Assembly (NCBI RefSeq): GCF_030548465.1
Contig: NZ_JAUOSF010000001.1
Span: 62,001-126,000, forward strand
Source: Tamlana sp. 2_MG-2023
GTDB lineage: Bacteria; Bacteroidota; Bacteroidia; Flavobacteriales; Flavobacteriaceae
Direction of reading: 5' to 3'
DNA: 64,000 nucleotides
Part shown: in pieces, positions 43,086-52,246 of the stretch
How positions within the stretch are numbered: position 1 is the stretch's first letter
Layout of the letters: every line of letters begins with the position of its first letter
Program-made: the position numbers and the translations under genes
Notes under the pieces: generated by a model
The model's input: the letters and a program-made list of their open reading frames with translations, nothing else
The model's database searches: none
What the model was told of the DNA's origin: nothing

Positions 43086-44258
43086 TTAGTCATCAATCCT
43101 GTTTTCATCAAAGGCAGAAGGCAAAAGATTTGGTATAAATTTTATCACTAGTGGCAGTAAAATAGCGCCACCAGGAAGTAAAAATATGGCTAAACTCGGA
43201 ATGGATTTAAAAATATCTAACAGCTGTTCTTGTACCTTTTTCTGCTCTGCTTTGGTTAATTCTCGCTTTGTAGATTGCGATATTAACACCATAAGTTCTT
43301 TACTTTCTTTTATCTCAGAGTACAAGCGTTTGCTGTTTCTCGTAATGAGTTTAAAAACCATTTTACTAGAATTGTTGTAAAAGGTCTGTACAATATTTGA
43401 TGAACTTAAAAGCGCAATGCTTTTCTCATTTATTGTATAAAACCGATTTACCGATTTTATAGACTGGTGGATGGTAATCAGATTTAAACCCATGTCTAAG
43501 CCTAATTTTTCTAAAAACTGATGCTCATCGGTATCAATCATGCGGTCGCCCCAAGTCGCCATGCAAGCTAAGTCTAAAATATATTGCTTTTCAAACGGGC
43601 TTTTTAAATAGGTTAGGGCTTGGTCGTAATTTATATAACTACGGTCACTATAACGTAGAGAGGCTTCAAAGAGTTTAATTAAACTGTCTTCGTATTGATT
43701 TTTAATGTCTTTAGAGTTTAAAACCCCTAAGGTGATCGAAACAATAGACGCTTCAATGTTTTTTAGGTAATCTTTTGAGATGCTTTGTTGTTTTAAATAT
43801 TCAGCATACGCTAAAACATCAACATAAAGTAAGGCGTTAATAACAAAGTAATTGAAGTTTTTTGTGAGGATATTATCATTAATATGAACACGCTTTTGAA
43901 TGATTTTTTCAAGTTGTTCACTAGACTTTTTTCCTCCTAAGATATCCTGGAAAAGAGATGTTTTAATTTCGTTTATGTTCGTATAAAAATTGATAACACT
44001 TTCACTAAAATGTACTTTGCTTTTTGAGTTCTCGTGTGCGTATAGCAAGGCTAAAACCAGGTTGGTTTTGCATATTTCTTCTTCAGTAAGATCACTTTTT
44101 GGTAAGCTTTGCGCAACAACATCTAGGTTGTTGCCATATATAAAACCGCAATGTCTTAGGGTGATATAAAATTCTTCCTCACTGTATTTTAAAAAGAGGT
44201 TGAAGTTATAAAGTTCTTTAAGCAGCTTGTTTATCCAACCTGCAGCCGATGGATTCAT
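43086..44258 (-). CDS. LETM1-related biofilm-associated protein
   Basis: This 390-residue protein is mostly helical and lacks a signal peptide. Its C-terminal part, ELTKAEQKKVQEQLLDIFKS followed by IPSLAIFLLPGGAILLPLVI and KFIPNLLPSAFDENR, matches the ribosome-binding-like and membrane segment of the LETM1 family. In eukaryotes LETM1 is a mitochondrial inner-membrane cation exchanger; the bacterial proteins are annotated as biofilm-associated, with unclear function. A stand-alone gene, 61 bp after lpxD in genome order and divergent from the DUF4331 locus. Confidence 0.8.
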   Translation of the reverse strand: MNPSAAGWINKLLKELYNFNLFLKYSEEEFYITLRHCGFIYGNNLDVVAQSLPKSDLTEEEICKTNLVLALLYAHENSKSKVHFSESVINFYTNINEIKTSLFQDILGGKKSSEQLEKIIQKRVHINDNILTKNFNYFVINALLYVDVLAYAEYLKQQSISKDYLKNIEASIVSITLGVLNSKDIKNQYEDSLIKLFEASLRYSDRSYINYDQALTYLKSPFEKQYILDLACMATWGDRMIDTDEHQFLEKLGLDMGLNLITIHQSIKSVNRFYTINEKSIALLSSSNIVQTFYNNSSKMVFKLITRNSKRLYSEIKESKELMVLISQSTKRELTKAEQKKVQEQLLDIFKSIPSLAIFLLPGGAILLPLVIKFIPNLLPSAFDENRIDD

Positions 44259-44405
44259 AGTTATGGATTATGGTGCAAAAGTAATGTTTTCAATAATGAA
44301 ATCGCTAACAATTCCTTTAACAAAACTTTAACAAAACCGCTATTTTCTTTTTTTCGTAGGTATGGGTGAGAGTCAAAAAATAACTTAAACAAAATCTCAA
44401 ACATT

Positions 44406-45056
44406 ATGAAAAATTTTAAAGCAGTATTAGGAATTGGAGTGATCGCATTAGCGGCTTTCTTCATTGTTGCAGCCGATCACATTGACGCGCCTGCAGTACA
44501 AGGTGGTAATAGTGATATTACCGATTTTTATGCCTTTCAAGGCGAAAACACAGATAATTTAGTTTTTGTAGCGAACCTTCAAGGCTTATTAAGTCCGTCG
44601 GCTACAGGAGCAGCATTATTTGATGAAAATGTGTTGGTGGAATTTAATATCGATACCGATCAAGACAACATGGAAGATTTAGTGATTCAAGCCATTCCTA
44701 GAGATGGTAAAATGTACTTCTTCGGTCCTGTAGCACCTTCTCAAACTGGTTTGGAAAGCACCATTCAATCTGACGCGATGGTAGGTGGCGCTGTAGATAT
44801 TTCAGCTTATGGCGACAGTCCGAAAACAGCATCTTACGACGGTATGAAATTTTTTGCTGGCCCACGTGATGATCCGTTTTTCATGGATTTCGCTCAGTAT
44901 TCAGAAATTATAGCTGGTAATGCAGGGAGCTTCAATATGCCAGGGGCAGATACTTTTAAAGGGACTAACGTGATGTCTATTGTAGTAGAAGTTCCAAAAT
45001 CTATGATTGGTACTTCAGGAACCATCAATACTTGGGTAGAATCTAAAAGAAAATAA
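44406..45056 (+). CDS. DUF4331 family exported protein
   Basis: This 216-residue protein has an N-terminal signal sequence (AVLGIGVIALAAFFIVAA) followed directly by the family hallmark DHIDAPAVQGGNSDITDFYAF, and PRDDPFFMDFAQYSEI near 155. DUF4331 proteins are secreted and uncharacterised. It is the first gene in a probable operon with a DUF4331-like lipoprotein, a TPR lipoprotein and a TonB-dependent receptor. It is 26 bp before the next gene. Confidence 0.85.
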   Translation: MKNFKAVLGIGVIALAAFFIVAADHIDAPAVQGGNSDITDFYAFQGENTDNLVFVANLQGLLSPSATGAALFDENVLVEFNIDTDQDNMEDLVIQAIPRDGKMYFFGPVAPSQTGLESTIQSDAMVGGAVDISAYGDSPKTASYDGMKFFAGPRDDPFFMDFAQYSEIIAGNAGSFNMPGADTFKGTNVMSIVVEVPKSMIGTSGTINTWVESKRK

Positions 45057-45082
45057 TAACAACAACTTAAAAATAGAATCAA

Positions 45083-45637
45083 ATGAAAACTTTAAATAAA
45101 ATATTAGTTATGCTAGCCGTTTCATTAGTAGCATTTAACTGTTCTAACGACGACGATAATCAAGTTATAATAACAGGCCCAGATTTTTCTGGAACTTACA
45201 TGCAGGAAGATCAAATGGGTAGGCCAGCAGTAAATACAGTTTTTGTGGCTTCAGCCGATAAAGACGCGTTTAACGTTACGGTACCTTCAAATCAAGATGC
45301 GGCGTTTCAAAGTAAATTTCAAACCAATTTAATGGCTTTAAGTCCAGCATTTGCAAATGCAGGTGACATGAATGCTTTAGGGCAAGATGCTGCAGCATTC
45401 ACAGGATTATTAGCTACCGATGTACTTAACGTTTCCTTGGATGGTACCACTACGTTTTATGATGGCACCAACGTTTTAACAGGACGTGCCCTAGCAGATG
45501 ACGTGATTACAGTAGAATTGTTACTGATTTTTGGTGGTGAAGATTTCACTGAAAACCCAGGATTATCTAACGATAACGTTGATGCCAATGATAAAGCCTT
45601 TTTGACCTCATTTCCTTACCTAGCATCACCACATTAA
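45083..45637 (+). CDS. DUF4331-like lipoprotein
   Basis: This 184-residue protein has a lipoprotein signal (LVAFNC) and an acidic SNDDDN tail after the anchor cysteine, typical of Bacteroidota surface lipoproteins. The mature part (FSGTYMQEDQMGRPAVNTVF and DNVDANDKAFLTSFPYLASP at the end) resembles the C-terminal part of DUF4331 proteins, complementing the preceding gene. Binding partner and function are unknown. It is followed by a terminator-like hairpin. Confidence 0.8.
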   Translation: MKTLNKILVMLAVSLVAFNCSNDDDNQVIITGPDFSGTYMQEDQMGRPAVNTVFVASADKDAFNVTVPSNQDAAFQSKFQTNLMALSPAFANAGDMNALGQDAAAFTGLLATDVLNVSLDGTTTFYDGTNVLTGRALADDVITVELLLIFGGEDFTENPGLSNDNVDANDKAFLTSFPYLASPH

Positions 45638-45658
45638 GCGGTTCTCTCTCAACCTCTC

Positions 45659-45699
45659 TCTCCGGGATTAAGGCACATGCCTTTCTCCTGGAGATTTTT
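45659..45699 (+). terminator. Terminator-like hairpin within the DUF4331 locus
   Basis: Stem TCTCCgGG..AAGGCA/TGCCTT..CCtGGAGA with a 2-nt apical loop and small bulges, followed by T5. It could reduce read-through from the DUF4331 genes into the TPR gene. Confidence 0.7.
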
Positions 45700-45731
45700 A
45701 AACTCAAAAAAAACCTAAAAACTCAAACATT

Positions 45732-47024
45732 ATGAAACCATTTAAATACATAGCATTTATTTGTTTATTGGTAGTTCAAGTTAGTTGTACGAAAACATCA
45801 AAACAAATAACCAGTACGCAAGATTACAATAGCACTTTAGAAATTACCGAGAACGAAAAACTAGAATTAGCACTGGCCGATTTTAATTTTTGGGATGAAA
45901 AACTGCAAAAAACACCTAATCAGTTTCCTTACTTAGCAAAAGCTGCGGCTTCTCAAACGCAAATTTTTAATAGCACAGGCCGTATTGATGCTTTAATTAA
46001 AGCTGAAAACTATTTAATAGAAGTTAATAAATCAACAAACTACGAAAAATCAGGGTACTTAAAAGCCCTAGCCAGAAACTACATTTCTCAGCATAAATTC
46101 AAAGCTGCATTAGATTTATTAAAAAAAGCTGAAGCCAATGGCGAAGGCTTGAAGGGTACAGAAAAAATGCTTTTCGATGTCTGTCTTGAATTGGGCGATT
46201 ACGATTCCGCGAAAGCGTATTTAGAAAAAATTAGAAAAGACGAAGATTTCGATTATCTCATACGCCTTTCAAAATGGTCGGACCATAGAGGCGATTTAAA
46301 TGCTGCGATAAAATACCTTGAAAAAGCTAAAGTGATTGCAGATTTATCAAATTTACCTAGTAAGAAGCAATGGGTTTATACCAATTTGGCCGATTACTAT
46401 GGACATGCAGGTGAAATAAAAACGTCATATAATTATTACTTAAAGGCTTTAGACATTGACCCTAACGATGCTTATGCTAAAAAAGGTATTGCATGGATTG
46501 TGTATTCTCATGAAAAAAATCCGAATGAAGCCCTGCGCATTTTAAATCGTATTTCACAAAACTATAAATCACCAGATATTTATTTATTAAAATCTGAAAT
46601 CGCCGAGTTTCAAGGTGATTTAGATGCCAAGATTAAATATTTCAATTTATACACCATGGCTGTTGAAAACCCTAAATATGGTGCCATGTACAATAAATAC
46701 AATGCCTTACTATATGCTGAAGATGAAAAGAAAACGGCCGATGCCTTAAAAATTTCATTAGAAGAAATTGAAAATAGACCAACGCCAGCATCTTACGATT
46801 TATTGGCATGGACGTACTTCAAATCTGGTGATTACAAACAAGCTCTAAAAATTGCCGAAACTCATGTGGTGGGTAAAACATCGGAACCTGATGTTTTGTT
46901 GCATTTATCTGAGATTTACAAGGCGAATGGAAAGGTAGAGAAAGCTGAAGAATTAAAAAAAGAATTACTAGAAAGCACTTTTGAATTAGGTCCATTAGCA
47001 GAACAACAAATAAACAGAATTTAA
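45732..47024 (+). CDS. TPR-repeat lipoprotein
   Basis: This 430-residue protein has a lipoprotein signal (LLVVQVSC) and a chain of tetratricopeptide repeats across residues about 95-420, e.g. HKFKAALDLLKKAEANGE, TSYNYYLKALDIDPNDAYA and GDYKQALKIAETHVVGK. TPR domains mediate protein contacts; a periplasmic scaffold for the neighbouring receptor is plausible. Its stop codon overlaps the receptor start by one base (TAATG), so translation is coupled. Confidence 0.88.
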   Translation: MKPFKYIAFICLLVVQVSCTKTSKQITSTQDYNSTLEITENEKLELALADFNFWDEKLQKTPNQFPYLAKAAASQTQIFNSTGRIDALIKAENYLIEVNKSTNYEKSGYLKALARNYISQHKFKAALDLLKKAEANGEGLKGTEKMLFDVCLELGDYDSAKAYLEKIRKDEDFDYLIRLSKWSDHRGDLNAAIKYLEKAKVIADLSNLPSKKQWVYTNLADYYGHAGEIKTSYNYYLKALDIDPNDAYAKKGIAWIVYSHEKNPNEALRILNRISQNYKSPDIYLLKSEIAEFQGDLDAKIKYFNLYTMAVENPKYGAMYNKYNALLYAEDEKKTADALKISLEEIENRPTPASYDLLAWTYFKSGDYKQALKIAETHVVGKTSEPDVLLHLSEIYKANGKVEKAEELKKELLESTFELGPLAEQQINRI

Positions 47025-49270
47025 TGAGCAGGTCTATGAATTACATCAGTCAGTTTACTTTTTTGATACTGTGTTTGTTTGTAACTACTTTGCAAGGGCA
47101 AGACCTTAAAGGTGTTGTTGTAAGCCAGGCGAATCAGCCCTTAGAAGCTGTTTATGTTTATAATTTAAACTCAAAAGTACATGCGCATTCTTCTGAAAGT
47201 GGTTTGTTTGCTTTAGAGAATAGCAAAGTAGGAGATTCCATAAAATTAGGATTATTGGGGTATGAAAACCAAATTTTAGTTTTAACAGGCTCAAATTTTG
47301 AATCGAAATTAAGCGTTACTTTAAAGGAGAAAATTTTTCAGCTTGACGAATTGGTTATCCGTGAAACGCTAAACCCCTTAAATACGATCGCCAGATTAGA
47401 TTTAAGCACCTCACCGGTAAATTCATCTCAAGAAATTTTAAGAAAAGTACCGGGATTAATTATTGGTCAGCATGCCGGTGGCGGAAAAGCAGAACAAATT
47501 TTTTTAAGAGGATTTGATATCGATCACGGTACCGATGTGGCTATTCAAGTTGATGGTATGCCAGTCAATATGGTATCTCATGCGCACGGACAAGGGTATA
47601 GTGATTTGCACTTTATAATTCCAGAAACGGTAAACAATATCGATTTTGGCAAAGGGCCTTATTATGCCCATAAAGGTGATTTTGATACGGCGGGGTATAT
47701 CGATTTTTCTACAAAAGATTATTTAGGAGAGAGTACGGTGGCCTTGTCAGTTGGTCAGTTTAATTCCTTACGAACTTTAGGTATGTTCGATTTATTAGAA
47801 AACACTCCAAATCAGAATGCCTATGCCGCAGTAGAATATATTGCGACTGACGGGCCTTTTGAATCGCCTCAAAATTTTAATAGGCTAAACATGTTTGGTA
47901 AATACGTGATGTTTTCTCCTGAAAATGATAAACTCTCTTTAACGGTTTCGCACTTTACAAGCCGTTGGGATGCTTCAGGGCAAATTCCACAACGTGAAGT
48001 GGATAACGGAAACATCACACGTTTTGGAGCTATTGATGATACCGAAGGCGGAAATACCCAACGTACCAATTTGAATGTTGAATATGCCAAGCAAGTTTCC
48101 GAGAAATCGTTGTTAAAAACAAACGCTTTTTATGTGAAAAATCAATTTGAATTGTATTCAAATTTTACGTTTTTTCTTGAAGATCCTATTAACGGTGATC
48201 AAATCAAACAAAAAGAAAATCGTGATATCTTTGGCTTAAATAGCATGTTAACTCACGATACACGATTGGGTGATACAGAAGTAAAAATAACATCTGGATT
48301 AGGTTTTAGACAAGATATCACGAACGATACCGAGTTGTCAAAAACGCTGAACAGAACAACAACTTTAGAATTTGTGCAATTGGGAGATATTAATCAAACT
48401 AATATTAATGGGTTTGCAAATGCAGATTTTGAATTTGGAAAATTGACCGTGGCTCCTGGGTTACGATTGGATTATTTTAAGTTTATGTATAATGACAAAT
48501 TGCAATCCGAGTACGAGACTTTAGCGCAAACGAAAACTATTGTATCTCCAAAACTGAATTTTTTCTATGCAGCAAAAGATAATTTACAACTGTATGTGAA
48601 ATCGGGGATAGGCTTTCATTCAAATGATGCTCGTGTGGTTTTAGATAATCAAATTGATGATATTTTACCTAGAGCTTACGGTGTAGATGTGGGGAATATT
48701 TGGAAACCGACTTCTAAATTGGTTGTGAACACCGCATTGTGGTATTTGTTTTTAGAACAAGAATTCGTTTACGTGGGTGATGCAGGAATTGTTGAGCCTA
48801 GTGGAAAAACGGAGCGTTTCGGATTAGATTTAGGACTGCGTTATCAGCTAAATGATTGGTTGTTTTTTGATACCGATGCGACTCTAACAAAGGCCAGAAG
48901 TGTTGATGAACCTAGCGGAGAAGATTACATCCCGTTAGCGCCAAGCTTCACCTTAACAGGAGGTTTGGCTCTTAATAATTGGAAAGGATTTTCAGGAGGA
49001 TTGCGCTACCGTTTTATTGATGATAGACCAGCAAATGAAGATAATAGCATCATCGCTGAAGGTTATTTTGTTACAGATTTTAATCTGAATTACACCATTG
49101 GTCAAGTGACTTTAGGTGTTGCTATTGAGAACCTGTTTGATACCGAATGGAATGAAACTCAATTTGCTACAGAGTCGCGATTACAAAACGAACCCCAATC
49201 AGTGACTGAAATACATTTTACACCAGGAACCCCGTTTTTTGCTAAAGGAACGATTTCGTACAGATTTTAA
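47024..49270 (+). CDS. TonB-dependent outer-membrane receptor
   Basis: This 748-residue receptor has a signal peptide (FLILCLFVTTLQGQ), a carboxypeptidase-regulatory-like domain (LKGVVVSQANQPLEAVYVYN), a plug domain and a 22-strand type barrel ending in FAKGTISYRF. The plug is rich in histidines (IIGQHAGGGKAEQIFLRGFD, IDHGTDVAIQVDGMPVNM, VSHAHGQGYSDLHF), a conserved signature of a receptor group also found in Proteobacteria. There is no SusD partner, which speaks against glycan import. The substrate is unknown; metal or metal-complex import is an inference from the histidines. Confidence 0.92.
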   Translation: MSRSMNYISQFTFLILCLFVTTLQGQDLKGVVVSQANQPLEAVYVYNLNSKVHAHSSESGLFALENSKVGDSIKLGLLGYENQILVLTGSNFESKLSVTLKEKIFQLDELVIRETLNPLNTIARLDLSTSPVNSSQEILRKVPGLIIGQHAGGGKAEQIFLRGFDIDHGTDVAIQVDGMPVNMVSHAHGQGYSDLHFIIPETVNNIDFGKGPYYAHKGDFDTAGYIDFSTKDYLGESTVALSVGQFNSLRTLGMFDLLENTPNQNAYAAVEYIATDGPFESPQNFNRLNMFGKYVMFSPENDKLSLTVSHFTSRWDASGQIPQREVDNGNITRFGAIDDTEGGNTQRTNLNVEYAKQVSEKSLLKTNAFYVKNQFELYSNFTFFLEDPINGDQIKQKENRDIFGLNSMLTHDTRLGDTEVKITSGLGFRQDITNDTELSKTLNRTTTLEFVQLGDINQTNINGFANADFEFGKLTVAPGLRLDYFKFMYNDKLQSEYETLAQTKTIVSPKLNFFYAAKDNLQLYVKSGIGFHSNDARVVLDNQIDDILPRAYGVDVGNIWKPTSKLVVNTALWYLFLEQEFVYVGDAGIVEPSGKTERFGLDLGLRYQLNDWLFFDTDATLTKARSVDEPSGEDYIPLAPSFTLTGGLALNNWKGFSGGLRYRFIDDRPANEDNSIIAEGYFVTDFNLNYTIGQVTLGVAIENLFDTEWNETQFATESRLQNEPQSVTEIHFTPGTPFFAKGTISYRF

Positions 49271-49308
49271 AAAAAATGACTTGACTTTTAGGTTTTACGT
49301 CGAGTTTG

Positions 49309-49348
49309 TAAGCGTTCAGTTTTAATTAATTGGGCGCTTATTTTTTTT
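49309..49348 (+). terminator. Terminator after the receptor gene
   Basis: Stem TAAGCG/CGCTTA with a 20-nt loop that may extend the pairing, followed by T8. Confidence 0.7.
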
Positions 49349-49455
49349 AAGAGTAGATTTTCGTCAAACTGAACTTATTTCAGTTTCTCATAATGATTGG
49401 TTTCTATGAGGTGATTCTAAAAAAAGTCCCAAAATGACGATTAGTTTGTTGTTTA

Positions 49456-49809
49456 TTAAGAATTAGTTTTATATAAATCTAGAGCCAAATTTAAAATGGT
49501 TTTTATGGTATCGATTGGAAGATCTTCATTAGGGTTTATTCTGAAGATTTTCATTCGCGAACGACTTCCTGTTTCTAATTGCGGATGTTCAATACGGTTA
49601 CCATCAACAATTAAATAATAAGGTTCTAGTGTTTTTTTGTCCGTCCAGATATAGCAGAACATTTTTCCTTTATAACAAAAGCAAGGCATACCGTATTTTG
49701 TAGTTTCTGTAATATTTTCATCAAATTGAAGCAAAATATCACGCATGGCCAGCACACAACTTTTAATAGGTTCTTCTTTTTTGAAATAGAATGTGTCGTT
49801 GTTAGGCAT
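49456..49809 (-). CDS. DUF1801 domain protein
   Basis: This 117-residue cytosolic protein has the DUF1801/YdhG-like pattern: LRMRDILLQFDENITETTKYGMPCF in the first half (a helix followed by the conserved KYGMPCF strand) and a YLIVDGNRIEHPQLE middle. The fold is a small alpha/beta domain related to iron chaperone-like proteins, but function is not known. It stands alone between two terminators or spacers. Confidence 0.8.
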   Translation of the reverse strand: MPNNDTFYFKKEEPIKSCVLAMRDILLQFDENITETTKYGMPCFCYKGKMFCYIWTDKKTLEPYYLIVDGNRIEHPQLETGSRSRMKIFRINPNEDLPIDTIKTILNLALDLYKTNS

Positions 49810-49890
49810 GGTTGAAGATGGTTTTAATGTTGGAGGGTGTCATGTTAAAGTACAAGCTTATTAAATAACGTTTTTTTTCAGTTAAAGCTA

Positions 49891-50316
49891 CTAAAATTTC
49901 AACCCTAAATTTACATCAAAAGGAAATCCAATAGTTAAATTTCCAGTAGTATTATTTTTGAACTTATATTCTGTTCCAGTTGTCATGTAGTACTTTGAAG
50001 GTTCTTCAATGTTTAGCATTTGAAGGTTTCTACGCTCCACTTTTCTCGATTGTGCCCCTAAAGATGTTGACCATCTTTCTGAAATGTTATATTTAATCAA
50101 AACCGGAATTTCTAAAGTATTAAAATAAAACCCTTTTCTATATGAAATACCATTTTGAAGTGTCAATTTTTTTGATAGCGGAATGTTGCTCAAAAAACTA
50201 GCACTGAAGAGATTGTCTTTTATTTGGATTGGTGGCTCTTCTTGGTTTGAAATAATACTTTGTTGAGCTGAACCTATAATTGCAAATAGATATAAAAATA
50301 AAAGTATTGATTTCAT
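49891..50316 (-). CDS. Small exported beta-barrel-like protein
   Basis: This 141-residue protein has a signal peptide (ILLFLYLFAIIGSAQ) and short amphipathic strands in the rest (LTLQNGISYRKGFYF, EIPVLIKYNISERWSTSLGAQ, GNLTIGFPFDVNLGLKF). The terminal Phe fits an outer-membrane beta-barrel. It looks like the C-terminal portion of a PorT/OmpW-like outer-membrane protein, half the usual length, so it may be a degraded copy. Function unknown. Confidence 0.65.
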   Translation of the reverse strand: MKSILLFLYLFAIIGSAQQSIISNQEEPPIQIKDNLFSASFLSNIPLSKKLTLQNGISYRKGFYFNTLEIPVLIKYNISERWSTSLGAQSRKVERRNLQMLNIEEPSKYYMTTGTEYKFKNNTTGNLTIGFPFDVNLGLKF

Positions 50317-50587
50317 AATAAAAATGTTGGTTTATTAGACAAACTTAATCTTATTCTGACATTGCAGGTGTTAAATAGCTCTTAATATGTTAGTTAAATA
50401 AAATATAAAATTAAACTTTGAGATTTTTAGAATGCGTTTGAATTTTGAAAAAGTATCTGTCAGTATTTTTTAATTTATATTTGTGAAGAAAGTATGGTAG
50501 TGTACGCTGCCTTATACCGTTTCAATTAGAACCACCTGCGTTTTCTAAATAATTAATTGCTAATTTAGAAGCGTTTATTAAGGCTAT

Positions 50588-51910
50588 ATGACTAAAACCA
50601 AAACCAAAGATTTTTTATTTTCTATTGAGCAAATCCCTTCGTTATTGTACCTTTTAAAATGGACTTTAATTTGTGCGGTTTTAGGGGCTATTGTAGGTAG
50701 TGTTTCAGCATTTTTCTTAATAAGTTTAGAGTGGGCTACAGATTATCGCGAGTCCAACCAATGGATTATTTGGCTCTTACCAATTGGCGGATTCATAATA
50801 GGGCTCTCTTATCACTTATACGGTAATAGTGTGGTTAAAGGCAATAATTTGTTGCTCGAAGAATTTCATTCACCGAAAAAAATTATTCCTTTTAGAATGG
50901 TACCACTGGTGTTGTTTGGTACAGTTTTAACCCATTTATTTGGTGGTTCGGCCGGTCGAGAGGGTACGGCAGTGCAAATGGGAGGGGCGATTGCCGATAG
51001 ATTCACTAAGATTTTAAAATTAAAGAATCGCGACCGGAAAATTCTTTTAATCGCTGGTATCAGTGCTGGTTTTGCCTCAGTGTTCGGAACCCCTTTAGCG
51101 GGAGGTATCTTTGCTTTGGAAGTCCTCATCCTTGGAAGAATACGTCTCGATGCCATTATTCCTAGTTTTTTGGCAGCTGTTTTTGCCAATTACTTTTGCC
51201 ATATTTGGAATGTATCACATACCCATTATACGATTAGTACTGTGGCTGAAATGACACCGGTAAATGTATTGTGGTGTTTGTTGGCAGGAATTATTTTCGG
51301 ACTCGTAGCCATGCTTTTTTCTAAATCCACACACTTTTGGGGACATCTATTTGGGAAGTTTATTAAATATCCGCCGTTGCGACCTGTGGTTGGTGGTGTG
51401 ATATTGGCGGTGACTATTTATTTGATGGGTACTACAAAATACATTGGTTTAGGTATCCCAATGATTGTTGATGCTTTTAGTGTTGAGCTTAACTCATACG
51501 ATTTTATTCTGAAATTATTATTCACTTCATTTACGCTAGGAGCCGGGTTTAAAGGCGGCGAAGTAACACCCTTATTCTTTATTGGTGCAGCCTTAGGGAA
51601 TGTGTTAATATGGTTTATCCCTTTACCCATGGGCTTACTTGCAGGTATGGGATTTGTGGCGGTTTTTGCCGGTGCTACCAATACACCGATTGCCTGTACG
51701 GTTATGGGTATAGAGCTTTTTGGGATTGAATCGGGTGTTTTTATTGCCTTAGCCTGTTCGACAGCCTATGTGTTTTCAGGGCATTCAGGGGTATATTCGT
51801 CTCAAATTATTGGAAGTCCGAAAAACAACTCTTTCCTTCGTGAAAAAGGGTTACATCTCTCTGAAATTAAAGATAAAAGAACCAAACATGAAGCACCTGA
51901 TAACGATTAG
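50588..51910 (+). CDS. CLC-F type fluoride/proton antiporter
   Basis: This 440-residue member of the CLC family has about 16 hydrophobic helices. Two features separate it from chloride-type CLCs: the gating-glutamate motif reads GREGT (residues 123-127, Glu125) rather than GREGP, and the selectivity loop that is GSGIP in chloride CLCs reads GNNLL (85-89). Both are the hallmark of the CLC-F group, which exports fluoride in exchange for protons. The overlapping downstream DUF190 gene supports this, because DUF190 genes commonly accompany fluoride channel genes. A TATATTTG (-7 type) is at 50476-50483, but I see no fluoride riboswitch. Confidence 0.82.
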   Translation: MTKTKTKDFLFSIEQIPSLLYLLKWTLICAVLGAIVGSVSAFFLISLEWATDYRESNQWIIWLLPIGGFIIGLSYHLYGNSVVKGNNLLLEEFHSPKKIIPFRMVPLVLFGTVLTHLFGGSAGREGTAVQMGGAIADRFTKILKLKNRDRKILLIAGISAGFASVFGTPLAGGIFALEVLILGRIRLDAIIPSFLAAVFANYFCHIWNVSHTHYTISTVAEMTPVNVLWCLLAGIIFGLVAMLFSKSTHFWGHLFGKFIKYPPLRPVVGGVILAVTIYLMGTTKYIGLGIPMIVDAFSVELNSYDFILKLLFTSFTLGAGFKGGEVTPLFFIGAALGNVLIWFIPLPMGLLAGMGFVAVFAGATNTPIACTVMGIELFGIESGVFIALACSTAYVFSGHSGVYSSQIIGSPKNNSFLREKGLHLSEIKDKRTKHEAPDND

Positions 51911-52229
51911 AATCTATTTTGAGTACGGACAAAAAATTGAGAATAATTCTTTTTGGAAGAAATTATATGGTTCAGATTTTTCGGAAGTCTTGATGAAACG
52001 TGCCAAAAACTTTGGATTGCATCAAGTACTTCATCTTAATGTGAGTAAAGGGTATTTGAATGACCAGAGTGTAAACTGGGGGCAACATGAAATCCGAAAC
52101 CATAAACACCCACATCTGATTGAAATCCTAGATTCCGAAGAAAAAATTAATGCTTTTTTAGACGAAGAAAAACTGCTGCTTCAAAATACTAAAATTTTAA
52201 TGGTTAAGGGTGAAGTTTTGTTGAGGTGA
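51888..52229 (+). CDS. DUF190 family protein
   Basis: This 113-residue protein starts at the ATG 51888 within the 3' end of the antiporter gene (23-bp overlap), giving a typical DUF190 N-terminus MKHLITIRIYFEYGQK. Other family segments are LMKRAKNFGLHQVLHLNVSKG and the C-terminal PHLIEILDSEEKINAFLDEE. DUF190 proteins have a PII-like ferredoxin fold and are often encoded beside CrcB/Fluc fluoride channels. Here it pairs with a CLC-F antiporter instead. Its role (regulator or sensor) is not established. Confidence 0.85.
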   Translation: MKHLITIRIYFEYGQKIENNSFWKKLYGSDFSEVLMKRAKNFGLHQVLHLNVSKGYLNDQSVNWGQHEIRNHKHPHLIEILDSEEKINAFLDEEKLLLQNTKILMVKGEVLLR

Positions 52230-52246
52230 TTTTTTATAAAATTTAA

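Noticed and set aside
50317-50587. Fluoride riboswitch upstream of the CLC-F gene
   Set aside because: I looked for the conserved crcB-motif elements by eye and did not find them; only a TATATTTG -7-like element is seen.
51768-51887. Upstream extension of the DUF190 gene by 40 codons
   Set aside because: It runs inside the antiporter coding sequence in another frame and the family's N-terminus begins at 51888.
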